Made by a program: the position numbers and the translations under genes. This document shows, one piece after another, positions 1 through 5,249 of a stretch of 5,249 nt of DNA (the stretch's first letter is position 1; every line of letters begins with the position of its first letter). The stretch comes from Xanthobacteraceae bacterium (GTDB lineage: Bacteria; Pseudomonadota; Alphaproteobacteria; Rhizobiales; Xanthobacteraceae): positions 1 to 5,249 of the forward strand of contig JASHRR010000331.1 of the NCBI GenBank assembly GCA_030037185.1, in the 5' to 3' direction. The notes under the pieces were generated by a model. That model was not told where the DNA came from. It made no database searches and was given only the letters and a program-made list of their open reading frames with translations.

Positions 1-813
1 GCTGCCGTGGACGCCCGCCGCCGGCTGGTTCTGATCAAGCGGGACAATGTCGAGCACCTGCTGATGATCGGCGGACCCACCGATATCGTGGTAGAGTCCA
101 ACATTACCCGCACCGCGGCCTCTCGCGAGCCACGGCCAATTCCGGAGAGCAGTTCTCGCCACGCGATGTCGAGCGATGGTGCGGATTGGGCGCTGCCATT
201 GGAGCCGGCAGCGCGCACTTTGCGAACCGTTGGCGACCTCGACGCCACCGTTCCCGAACCGCCCGCGCGCACCGCGAGGGAGGCCATGGTGGACTCCATG
301 CAATTGGTGCGATCGTCCCCGGTCCGGCGAAGCTCGGCCTCCGAACCCAACACGTTGCCTGAGGACGAAATCGAGTCTGCGGCGCCAACACCGGAGGCAA
401 GTCACGGCGCGCCGCCGGCCGCTGAACCGCGCCGCACGCCGTCGCTCGTGGACGCGCAGCGGCTGCAAGCGGCGGAACCCAGTTCGCAGACCAGCGATGC
501 GACCGACTCGAAGCGGACGGCGGCCGGTCCGCGGGCCGCCCAGTCAGAAGAAAACAGCCTTGCCGAAATGGCGCAGCGGCTCGAGGCAGCATTGCGACGT
601 CCGACGAAACCGACCGAATCGCCAACCGCGTCGCCTGCGGCGGTGCGTTCACCAGGCCGTATTAATTCAAAAGCGAGCGCCAAACTGCCCGAGCAGCTTT
701 CTTCACCGTCCCCGGATCTCAAGATCTTATCAGGAAAATCAAAGGCCGAGGCGCCTGCGGAGAGTCTTGAGGACGAAATGGCCAAGATGCTCGGCCGTTC
801 GCCCGCGAAGTAG
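1..813 (+). CDS. FliO/MopB-like flagellar biosynthesis-type membrane protein, 3' part (5' end outside window)
   Basis: The frame is open from the first base, so the gene is cut at its 5' end; 270 codons remain before TAG at 811-813. The first visible residues (about 1-32) read DARRRLVLIKRDNVEHLLMI followed by GGPTDIVVE. This is the conserved C-terminal part of the FliO-type cytoplasmic domain seen in Bradyrhizobium-like proteins. The GTG at 7 lies inside this domain and is unlikely to be the true start. The transmembrane helix expected before the domain would lie upstream of the window. After about residue 35 the chain is low-complexity, rich in Ala, Pro, Ser, Arg and Glu, and probably disordered. 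It ends in a short charged segment (SLEDEMAKMLGR) that may be a small helix. FliO helps assemble FliP in the flagellar export gate, but no fliP or other flagellar gene follows here, so a flagellar role is inferred only from family resemblance. The family call is fairly sure, the function less so. Confidence 0.7.
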   Translation, partial: AAVDARRRLVLIKRDNVEHLLMIGGPTDIVVESNITRTAASREPRPIPESSSRHAMSSDGADWALPLEPAARTLRTVGDLDATVPEPPARTAREAMVDSMQLVRSSPVRRSSASEPNTLPEDEIESAAPTPEASHGAPPAAEPRRTPSLVDAQRLQAAEPSSQTSDATDSKRTAAGPRAAQSEENSLAEMAQRLEAALRRPTKPTESPTASPAAVRSPGRINSKASAKLPEQLSSPSPDLKILSGKSKAEAPAESLEDEMAKMLGRSPAK

Positions 814-942
814 TCAACGACTGATGAGAGTGGCAACGGGCTTGGTTCGCCCCTGTTGGTACCCCGTTTTCCGCCATTCCCCGCAATCTCCAAGCGAGAC
901 AAGTATGGTGGAAAGGGGCAGGGTAGCCAGGCCAGCGGCAAG

Positions 943-1569
943 ATGGCGAAGATCAAGGCCAATATCGCCGGTCGCGGCGCCGCGCCGCGAGCGTGGCAGC
1001 GAATGCTGTCGGGCCGCAGGCTCGATCTCCTCGATCCGTCGCCACTGGACATCGAGATCGAGGATATTGCTCACGGTCTCGCGCGGATGGCGCGCTGGAA
1101 CGGTCAAACCCGCGGAGACCACATCTTTTCGGTAGCGCAGCACACCTTGCTTACGGAGGAGATCGCACGTCATCGCAACGGCGCAAATGATCGCAGGCTT
1201 GCGCTTGCACTGCTGCTCCATGACGCCCCCGAATACGTGATCGGCGACATGATCTCGCCGTTCAAGGTTGTGATCGGAGGCGCCTATCAGGGTGTCGAAC
1301 AGCGGCTGCTGGAGGCGATACATCTGCGTTTTGGTTTGCCGCGCGAGCTGCCGGCCGAAATCGTCGCCATCATCAAGGCGGCTGACCGCGGCGCCGCATT
1401 CCTGGAAGCAACAGCGCTTGCGGGCTTCAGTGCAGCGGAGGCGCGGCGATTGTTCGGTCCGCGTCCGGCCTTGTCGGCGGCGATTGAAAGGGACTACCTC
1501 ACGCCGTGGCCAGCGGACACGGCAAAAATGAGATTTCTACAATATTTCAATAACTTGAACGCAGACTAA
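943..1569 (+). CDS. HD-domain phosphohydrolase, YfbR-like
   Basis: This encodes a 208-residue protein if translation starts at ATG 943. HD-superfamily metal-binding residues are visible: His67 (FSVAQHT), the HD pair His93-Asp94 in LLLHDAPEYVIGDM, and a distal Asp148 in IIKAADRGAAFLEA. The H...HD...D spacing and the HDAPE...GD signature resemble the YfbR/5'-deoxynucleotidase group, which removes phosphate from deoxyribonucleoside monophosphates using a divalent metal. The exact substrate cannot be read from sequence. The protein has no signal peptide or membrane segment, so it should be cytoplasmic. The start is uncertain. The frame is open upstream to a TTG at 856, but the extra 29 residues are not HD-like and ATG 943 directly precedes the recognisable N-terminus (AAPRAWQRMLSGRRLDLLDP). 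No strong ribosome binding site precedes 943. The next gene downstream is another small phosphatase, separated by 99 bases. Confidence 0.85.
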   Translation: MAKIKANIAGRGAAPRAWQRMLSGRRLDLLDPSPLDIEIEDIAHGLARMARWNGQTRGDHIFSVAQHTLLTEEIARHRNGANDRRLALALLLHDAPEYVIGDMISPFKVVIGGAYQGVEQRLLEAIHLRFGLPRELPAEIVAIIKAADRGAAFLEATALAGFSAAEARRLFGPRPALSAAIERDYLTPWPADTAKMRFLQYFNNLNAD

Positions 1570-1585
1570 ATGACGCTAAATGACG
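1566..1585 (+). repeat. Tandem 10-base duplication across the stop codon of the HD gene
   Basis: CTAAATGACG occurs twice back to back, at 1566-1575 and 1576-1585. The first copy contains the TAA stop of the HD phosphohydrolase gene. The ATGs inside the copies open frames of only 20 and 14 codons, so they are not credible genes. Confidence 0.8.
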
Positions 1586-1602
1586 TCGACGAAAGCGGTC
1601 GC

Positions 1603-1620
1603 CAGACGTTTTGCCGTCTG
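1603..1620 (+). terminator. Possible weak hairpin after the HD gene
   Basis: CAGACG (1603-1608) and CGTCTG (1615-1620) are perfectly complementary, giving a 6-base stem with a 6-base TTTTGC loop. It lies about 35 bases after the HD gene stop. No T-tract follows, so it is not a classical intrinsic terminator and may have no function. Confidence 0.25.
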
Positions 1621-1657
1621 TTAGAGGATTGAGCTTACGGGGCGGGGCGCCCGAGAC

Positions 1658-1667
1658 AGGAAGGTGG
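1658..1667 (+). promoter_or_regulatory. Ribosome binding site of the phosphatase gene
   Basis: The purine-rich AGGAAGGTGG ends one base before ATG 1669, with the AGGAAGG core four to five bases upstream. It is one of the two clearest Shine-Dalgarno-like sequences in the window and supports ATG 1669 as the start. Confidence 0.6.
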
Positions 1668-1668
1668 A

Positions 1669-2238
1669 ATGATTCACGTGTGTTCGTTGGCACGGCTCCA
1701 TGAGACCATCGTGACGGCCGGAGCCCGCCACGTAATCTCGTTGCTGGCGCCCGACGCCAATTTGACGCGTCCAGCGACAATCGCGGCTGAAAATCATTTG
1801 TGGTTGCAGTTGGACGACATCAGCGTTCCCCAGGACGGCTTTGTCGCCGCGCAGAACGAGCATGTCGAACAGCTCATCGCCTTTGTGCAGCGTTGGCCGC
1901 GCGAGTCGGCGCTGGTCATCCATTGCTACGCAGGCGTCAGTCGCTCGTCCGCCGCGGCCTTCGTAGCGGCATGCGCATTGAGCCCCGAGAGCGACGAGCG
2001 CGCCATCGCCATCGCGCTGCGGCGCGCCTCTGCGACGGCAACGCCGAACCCCCGCATCGTCGCGATTGCCGACCAGCTGCTGGCACGACACGGCCGCATG
2101 GTCACCGCGATCCAAGCGATCGGAGCAGGCGTGGTCGCTCCCGAAGCGGCGCCGTTTCGGCTCGATCTCTCCGCCATTAACGCGATAGCAAGCATGGCGG
2201 CTCATAAGCATCCTCAAGAGCGCGTCTCGATGAGGTGA
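1669..2238 (+). CDS. Protein-tyrosine / dual-specificity phosphatase-like protein
   Basis: This encodes a 189-residue protein with a cysteine-phosphatase P-loop: His85-Cys86-Tyr-Ala-Gly-Val-Ser-Arg92-Ser93, matching the HCX5R(S/T) signature. Cys86 would be the nucleophile and Arg92 would bind phosphate. Asp49 or Asp50 (LDDIS), about 36 residues upstream, is the likely general acid, at the spacing usual for compact dual-specificity phosphatases. The N-terminal part (HVISLLAPD, then LQLDD) fits the beta strands of that fold. The C-terminal part after about residue 105 is helical and Ala-rich. There is no signal peptide or membrane segment, so a cytosolic location is expected. The substrate, whether phosphoprotein, inositol phosphate or nucleotide, cannot be told from the sequence. 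The ATG has a good ribosome binding site. It sits between the HD phosphohydrolase gene and the cell wall hydrolase gene, all on the same strand. Confidence 0.85.
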   Translation: MIHVCSLARLHETIVTAGARHVISLLAPDANLTRPATIAAENHLWLQLDDISVPQDGFVAAQNEHVEQLIAFVQRWPRESALVIHCYAGVSRSSAAAFVAACALSPESDERAIAIALRRASATATPNPRIVAIADQLLARHGRMVTAIQAIGAGVVAPEAAPFRLDLSAINAIASMAAHKHPQERVSMR

Positions 2239-2334
2239 AATCGTCACGCTGCTCCGACTTGGCGGAAACTCGACCGGATCTCGCAATCTTCGATCGCGGA
2301 ACCGGCAACGGGGGCACGCCTCGCATGTCGGGGA

Positions 2335-3603
2335 TTGGTCGCGTTGCGTCAGCGTCGGTACCAGGCCTTGCGTCGCAGGGCGAAGGGGGCGCCCTTCGCC
2401 GTTGCGGTCGTTGTCCTGACGATGGCGCCGGCCCGGATCGACTGTCAGCCCCCGGCCGGTACCCCAATCCAGCCGGCGGTCGGGTCGCATCTCATTGCCT
2501 CGCCGTTCGGCGCGATCGATGCCGCGACTTTCAGCTTTCCGCAGCCGGTCGGAACCGCTGTTCCGGCAGGGCCTGCTGCCTACCTTCCGGGCGAAGGCCG
2601 GCAGGCGAGCACGCAACGGCCATTTCCGGATGTCAACCGCGCCCTCAAGGGACCGCGCCTCGTGCCGCGGGTCCGGGCGACCTTCGACGCGGCGCAGCCC
2701 TCAACCATCGACGGAGCCGCTCCTTCTCCGCAGCCGACTGCGCCGACCGCACGCGCGAGCGAGGCCAGCGAAGAACCGCAGCGCGCCGAGCCGGCGAGCA
2801 CCGCCCTGGCGCCAGCTGACGCCGATCTCGGGTCCGAGCCATCCGTTCCCGAGGCGCCGGAGCAATGGTGGGCGGACCGCGATGGCGCCCCGCCCCGCGT
2901 GGCAAGGATTTACTTCGGGACCGCTCCGCTGGGCGGCACCCCGGCCGCATTGGCGCCCTGGGCGCCCGGCAAAGCCCCGATATTCGAACCGCCGGAGCCG
3001 GCGGCTCCGCCGCGCAGTCCGGCGGCGCCGTTCAAGCCGCCGCGCGATGAGACCATCGCACCGAAAAGCGAGGTAACCGGTCCGCAACATCGGCCGAAGA
3101 GCCCGGCCGAACGCCTCGGCCTCGTCGGCGCGGCCCGCGCCAAACACGAGAAATGCCTCGCCGATGCGGTCTATTTCGAAGCCCGCGGCGAGCCTATCCG
3201 CGGTCAGATGGCGGTCGCCCAGGTCGTCATAAACCGGGTTTTCTCGGGATATTACCCTAATAATATCTGCGGCGTCGTCTACCAGAACGCACACCGGCGC
3301 TTCCGTTGCCAGTTCACCTTTGCGTGCGACGGCCTGCCGGAACGGGTCGACGAGCCGGTTGCCTGGGAGCGCGCCACGCACATCGCCCGCGACGCGCTGG
3401 ACGGCAACTTCTGGCTCAACGATGTCGGCAAGGCGACCCATTACCACGCCCGCTGGGTGCATCCATGGTGGGTGCATGAGATGCGCAGGCTTGACCGCAT
3501 CGGCGTGCATACCTTCTACCGTCCACGCAATTGGGGGGACGGCTCCAATTCGCCGATTTGGGGCGATGCTGAGGCACCCACAGCAGCCGCGAAGACGCTC
3601 TAG
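2335..3603 (+). CDS. SleB-type cell wall hydrolase with N-terminal signal/anchor and proline-rich linker
   Basis: This encodes 422 residues if it starts at TTG 2335. The C-terminal region (about residues 263-400) is a Hydrolase_2/SleB-type domain. It shows CLADAVYFEARGE (Glu282 the likely catalytic acid), GQMAVAQVVINRV (291-302), NNICGVVYQ, RCQFTFACDG (Cys325, Cys331) and ATHYHA (His369, His371). Members of this family cleave the glycan strands of peptidoglycan. The N-terminus is Arg-rich, followed by a hydrophobic stretch (about 19-31), which fits a signal peptide or membrane anchor and so periplasmic action. Residues of about 37-262 are rich in Pro, Ala and Arg and look unstructured. No ATG fits the N-terminus. 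The frame is open back to the phosphatase stop, but G/C at third positions only becomes strong near 2335. TTG 2344 is an alternative start, and ATG 2422 would remove the hydrophobic segment. Family call firm, start uncertain. Confidence 0.85.
   Translation: MVALRQRRYQALRRRAKGAPFAVAVVVLTMAPARIDCQPPAGTPIQPAVGSHLIASPFGAIDAATFSFPQPVGTAVPAGPAAYLPGEGRQASTQRPFPDVNRALKGPRLVPRVRATFDAAQPSTIDGAAPSPQPTAPTARASEASEEPQRAEPASTALAPADADLGSEPSVPEAPEQWWADRDGAPPRVARIYFGTAPLGGTPAALAPWAPGKAPIFEPPEPAAPPRSPAAPFKPPRDETIAPKSEVTGPQHRPKSPAERLGLVGAARAKHEKCLADAVYFEARGEPIRGQMAVAQVVINRVFSGYYPNNICGVVYQNAHRRFRCQFTFACDGLPERVDEPVAWERATHIARDALDGNFWLNDVGKATHYHARWVHPWWVHEMRRLDRIGVHTFYRPRNWGDGSNSPIWGDAEAPTAAAKTL
2379..2400 (+). repeat. 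Perfect 9-base hairpin early in the cell wall hydrolase gene
   Basis: GGCGAAGGG (2379-2387) pairs perfectly with CCCTTCGCC (2392-2400) around a four-base loop. The hairpin would be very stable in RNA. It starts 44 bases after the proposed TTG start, in the codons just before and at the start of the hydrophobic signal segment. No T-tract follows it. Confidence 0.6.
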
Positions 3604-3612
3604 ATGGGTGGG

Positions 3613-3658
3613 GTAACGGGGATTGACAAAACCCGTTGACAAACCCCGGGCCCGTTAC
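3613..3658. terminator. Candidate terminator region between convergent genes
   Basis: GTAACGGG (3613-3620) is perfectly repeated in inverted form as CCCGTTAC (3651-3658). An inner CCCGTT (3632-3637) could also pair with AACGGG at 3615-3620, giving a tighter hairpin. The position, 9 bases after the cell wall hydrolase stop and between convergent genes, suggests transcription termination. Neither strand shows the T-tract of a classical intrinsic terminator. Confidence 0.35.
3623..3648. repeat. Near-perfect 13-base tandem repeat
   Basis: TTGACAAAACCCG (3623-3635) is followed directly by TTGACAAACCCCG (3636-3648), identical at 12 of 13 positions. Both copies lie inside the loop of the 3613-3658 inverted repeat. 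Each begins with TTGACA, the consensus -35 hexamer, but no -10-like sequence lies about 17 bases downstream of either, so a promoter is not supported. Confidence 0.75.
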
Positions 3659-3705
3659 AGAAGCCGATGTTTCCACCCGCTGTCTTGCTGAGAGGGACGC
3701 AGCCC

Positions 3706-3738
3706 GATCGAGCCGGTCCCGGATTCGCTAGCTCGATC
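3706..3738. repeat. Perfect 8-base inverted repeat near the 3' end of nadC
   Basis: GATCGAGC (3706-3713) and GCTCGATC (3731-3738) are perfect inverted copies separated by 17 bases. They lie about 50 bases beyond the nadC stop in the direction of its transcription. This could be a nadC transcript-end structure or a protein binding site. No T-tract follows. The rest of the 3604-3788 gap shows no open frame or RNA gene that I recognise. Confidence 0.4.
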
Positions 3739-3788
3739 CGCGCCGGGTGCCTCATCCAAATCTAGGAAAAGACCGCTTGCGCCTGCCA

Positions 3789-4658
3789 TCACATCTCAAT
3801 GTCCAATCCCACGTCAAGATGGACCGGGGAGTGCGTGATCGCACCTGACGACAGATAGTCGACGCCGGTCGCGGCAATCGCCGCGGCGCTCGCATGCGTG
3901 ATGCCGCCCGAGGCTTCGGTGACCAGCCGCCCCGCCACCATGCCCACCGCCGCCGTGAGCGTTGCCGGGTCCATGTTGTCGAGCAGCACCGCGTCGGCGA
4001 GGGAGGTATCGAGCACTTCACGCAGCTGGTCGAGCGTATCAACCTCGATCTCGATCTTGACGAGATGCCCGGCGACGGCGCGAGCGCGCGCGAGCACCGC
4101 CTTGATGCCGCCCGCCACCGCAATGTGATTGTCCTTGATGAGGATCGCATCATCCAGGCCGAAGCGGTGATTGAAGCCGCCACCGCATCGCACCGCGTAT
4201 TTCTGCAGGGCCCGCAGGCCCGGCATGGTCTTGCGCGTGCAGCATACGCGCGCTCGGGTGCCAGCGGTCAGGCGTACCAACGCCGCCGTCGCGGTCGCGA
4301 TGCCGGAGAGATGACCGAGAAAATTGAGCGCCGTGCGTTCGGCGCCGAGCAGGCCGCGCGCGTTGCCCTCGACCGTCATCAGCACGGTCCCGGCAACGAC
4401 CGCGTCGCCGTCGCATGCGTGGGGCGTAAGCTTCACCTCGGCATCGAGGGCACGAAACGCCGCTTCAACGAGCGGCAGACCACTGACCACTCCGGCCTCG
4501 CGCGCGGCCACAACAGCGCGCCCGGAAAGGGCGGCCGGCACGGTGGCGACGGACGTCACGTCGCCCGCTCGGCCGAAGTCCTCAGCCAGCGCCCGGGTCA
4601 CGGCGTCTTCAATGACAAAGGGCGAGAGGAAGGCGTCGGGACATATCGTGCTTGTCAT
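3789..4658 (-). CDS. nadC: Nicotinate-nucleotide pyrophosphorylase (quinolinate phosphoribosyltransferase)
   Basis: This encodes a complete 289-residue protein of normal family length. It converts quinolinate and PRPP to nicotinate mononucleotide, CO2 and pyrophosphate in de novo NAD synthesis in the cytoplasm. Active-site motifs are all present: [16 protein letters not shown] (Arg108), [10 protein letters not shown] (Arg142, Lys143), [13 protein letters not shown] (Arg157, His164, Arg165), IKDNHI (Lys175), EIEVD (Glu204, Asp206), LLDNM (Asp227) and the phosphate-binding ASGGI (250-252). The C-terminus [20 protein letters not shown] is also typical. ATG 4658 is the natural start, since the family's N-terminal helix ([16 protein letters not shown]) follows at once, yet no good ribosome binding site directly precedes it. 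The gene lies 108 bases downstream of the DUF983 gene on the same strand. nadA and nadB are not in the window. It converges with the cell wall hydrolase gene. Confidence 0.97.
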   Translation of the reverse strand: MTSTICPDAFLSPFVIEDAVTRALAEDFGRAGDVTSVATVPAALSGRAVVAAREAGVVSGLPLVEAAFRALDAEVKLTPHACDGDAVVAGTVLMTVEGNARGLLGAERTALNFLGHLSGIATATAALVRLTAGTRARVCCTRKTMPGLRALQKYAVRCGGGFNHRFGLDDAILIKDNHIAVAGGIKAVLARARAVAGHLVKIEIEVDTLDQLREVLDTSLADAVLLDNMDPATLTAAVGMVAGRLVTEASGGITHASAAAIAATGVDYLSSGAITHSPVHLDVGLDIEM

Positions 4659-4693
4659 GAAAAGCCCGAGGTTTTGGTGCCAGGATGGAGCAT
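4655..4693 (-). CDS. Possible 12-residue leader peptide overlapping the nadC start
   Basis: On the minus strand a short frame starts at ATG (4693-4691) and reads [12 protein letters not shown]. It ends at TGA (4657-4655), which overlaps the nadC start as ATGA. It is preceded by AAGGAAGGG with seven bases of spacing, whereas nadC itself has no clear Shine-Dalgarno sequence. This is the usual layout for translational coupling, in which ribosomes finishing the leader reinitiate at nadC. An in-frame GTG lies just before the ATG. Such a short frame can arise by chance, so the call is tentative. Confidence 0.3.
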   Translation of the reverse strand: MLHPGTKTSGFS

Positions 4694-4766
4694 CACAAGA
4701 CCCTTCCTTCGAGGATCCGCAAGCGCTGCAAACAGTCTCAACCTGCCGGCAGCGTACTCAACTTTT
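4659..4766 (-). promoter_or_regulatory. Gap between the DUF983 gene and nadC, with a ribosome binding site and a palindrome
   Basis: This 108-base gap holds AAGGAAGGG on the minus strand (4709-4701), a good ribosome binding site for the short frame at 4693. It also holds a perfect 10-base palindrome, CTGCCGGCAG (4743-4752), flanked by two CTCAAC copies (4737-4742 and 4757-4762). The palindrome could be a short hairpin or a protein binding site. I found no convincing -35/-10 pair, so whether nadC has its own promoter is open. Confidence 0.4.
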
Positions 4767-5228
4767 TTAAAATCGTCCCTCCGTGAAGTCGTCGCGTGCA
4801 TTCGGGTCGAATCCGTGCATGTAGTTCGCCCACTGCCAGCCGACGATCGCGCCCTTGACGGGCTGCAACAGCCCGACCGCAAGTCCGATGGTCAGGGGCA
4901 GCCACAGCACGGCATGCACCCAATAGGGCGGCGCGTAGGCGACCTCGACCACGAGCGCGAGCGGCACCACAATATGGCCGACGATCAGGATGACGAAATA
5001 GGCGGGCGCATCGTCTGCGCGGTGGTGATGAAAGGCTTCGCCACAGACTCCGCAGCGATCCGCCACCTTTAGGAAGGCCCGGAACAAATTGCCGCTGCCG
5101 CAATTCGGGCAATGCCCGCGAAGCCCCCGCCGAATCGACTGCCAAGCCGGTCGCGCTGGCAGCTCCCGCTCGCGATAGCCGGGAGAGGGAGGCAGCGGCG
5201 GCTCCGGCGAGGAATCTTGCCAGCTCAT
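4767..5228 (-). CDS. DUF983 family zinc-ribbon membrane protein
   Basis: This encodes 153 residues. An N-terminal Pro-rich tail (about 1-30) is followed by a zinc-ribbon-like motif with two CxxC pairs (Cys40/Cys43 in HCPNCG and Cys59/Cys62 in CGVCG), then the DUF983-typical ADDAPAYF segment. Two likely membrane helices follow (about 77-97 and 104-122), then a short C-terminal tail (WANYMHGFDPNARDDF). This arrangement of zinc ribbon plus two helices matches the DUF983 family, whose function is not established. The cytoplasmic ribbon and membrane location are inferred. The ATG at 5228 overlaps the TGA of an upstream frame as ATGA, so translation is probably coupled to that gene. nadC follows downstream. 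Confidence 0.88.
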   Translation of the reverse strand: MSWQDSSPEPPLPPSPGYRERELPARPAWQSIRRGLRGHCPNCGSGNLFRAFLKVADRCGVCGEAFHHHRADDAPAYFVILIVGHIVVPLALVVEVAYAPPYWVHAVLWLPLTIGLAVGLLQPVKGAIVGWQWANYMHGFDPNARDDFTEGRF

Positions 5229-5249
5229 CGGCGACGCTTGCGCTTGCGG
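5225..5249 (-). CDS. 3' end of an upstream gene with a basic tail (possibly ribonuclease R)
   Basis: On the minus strand the last 25 bases read as Arg-Lys-Arg-Lys-Arg-Arg-Arg followed by TGA (5227-5225), which overlaps the DUF983 ATG as ATGA. Such an Arg/Lys-rich end is typical of ribonuclease R C-termini, and I recall rnr lying just upstream of a DUF983 gene in related genomes. Only seven codons are visible, so the existence of the frame is plausible and the identity is an inference from context. Confidence 0.4.

Noticed and set aside
402..1052. Minus-strand frame of 216 codons opposite the FliO-like tail
   Set aside because: It has low-complexity Ser/Arg/Ala composition, no motif, and spans the end of one gene and the start of another.
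176..1135. Plus-strand frame of 319 codons overlapping the FliO-like and HD genes
   Set aside because: It is Arg/Pro-rich and out of frame with both recognised proteins, as expected for a shifted frame in G+C-rich DNA.
1570..1632. Short frames starting at ATG 1570 and ATG 1580 overlapping the HD gene end
   Set aside because: They have 20 and 14 codons, no ribosome binding site, and arise from the 10-base tandem duplication.
1621..2616. Minus-strand open frame of 331 codons opposite the phosphatase gene
   Set aside because: It is Arg-rich with no recognisable domain and covers a plus-strand gene with a clear HCX5R active site. Long antisense frames are expected in high-G+C DNA.
2325..2819. 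Plus-strand frame from ATG 2325 as an alternative cell wall hydrolase N-terminus
   Set aside because: It is out of frame with the hydrolase domain and lacks the Arg-rich plus hydrophobic signal pattern that the TTG 2335 frame shows. It would need an indel to be real.
2701..3642. Minus-strand open frame of 313 codons opposite the cell wall hydrolase gene
   Set aside because: It shows no known motifs and an Arg/Gly-rich composition, and it mirrors a plus-strand gene with a full SleB-type domain.
3623..3659. TTGACA hexamers as -35 promoter boxes
   Set aside because: No -10-like sequence lies at the usual spacing, and no gene begins downstream on the plus strand because nadC is convergent.
3660..3788. 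Possible tRNA or other structured RNA gene in the convergent gap
   Set aside because: No cloverleaf arms or T-loop consensus could be found; only one 8-base inverted repeat is present.
3894..5072. Plus-strand open frame of 392 codons across nadC and the DUF983 gene
   Set aside because: It lies antisense to two confidently identified genes and across their intergenic gap, with no domain of its own.

Overview
The window is high-G+C DNA with strong G/C preference at third codon positions. The protein sequences look alphaproteobacterial, most like Bradyrhizobium, Rhodopseudomonas or relatives (Nitrobacteraceae, Hyphomicrobiales). This assignment rests on recognising family members by eye, not on a search. 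No tRNA, rRNA, CRISPR array, insertion sequence, phage gene or attachment site was seen.

Left half, plus strand (1-3603): the 3' part of a FliO/MopB-like membrane-associated protein gene, cut by the window edge; an HD-domain phosphohydrolase of the YfbR type; a small HCX5R protein-tyrosine/dual-specificity phosphatase; and a SleB-type cell wall hydrolase with an N-terminal signal or anchor and a long proline/alanine-rich linker. The genes are co-directional with gaps of about 100-130 bases. They could be one loose transcription unit or several short ones; no clear promoter is visible.

Middle (3604-3788): a 185-base gap where the cell wall hydrolase gene and nadC converge. It holds a near-perfect 13-base tandem repeat inside an 8-base inverted repeat, and a second perfect 8-base inverted repeat. 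These probably belong to transcription termination for one or both sides, though neither has a classical T-tract.

Right half, minus strand (5249 down to 3789): the last codons of an upstream gene with a very basic tail (possibly ribonuclease R), overlapping by ATGA a DUF983 zinc-ribbon membrane protein gene, followed after about 108 bases by nadC (quinolinate phosphoribosyltransferase, NAD biosynthesis). The start of nadC lacks a good ribosome binding site. It overlaps by ATGA a possible 12-codon leader frame that does have one, suggesting translational coupling.

Overall this looks like ordinary chromosomal core and near-core sequence. I see no convincing new multi-gene system. The points most worth checking are the possible nadC leader peptide, the repeat structure between the convergent genes, the hairpin and uncertain start in the cell wall hydrolase gene, and the FliO-like gene without flagellar neighbours.
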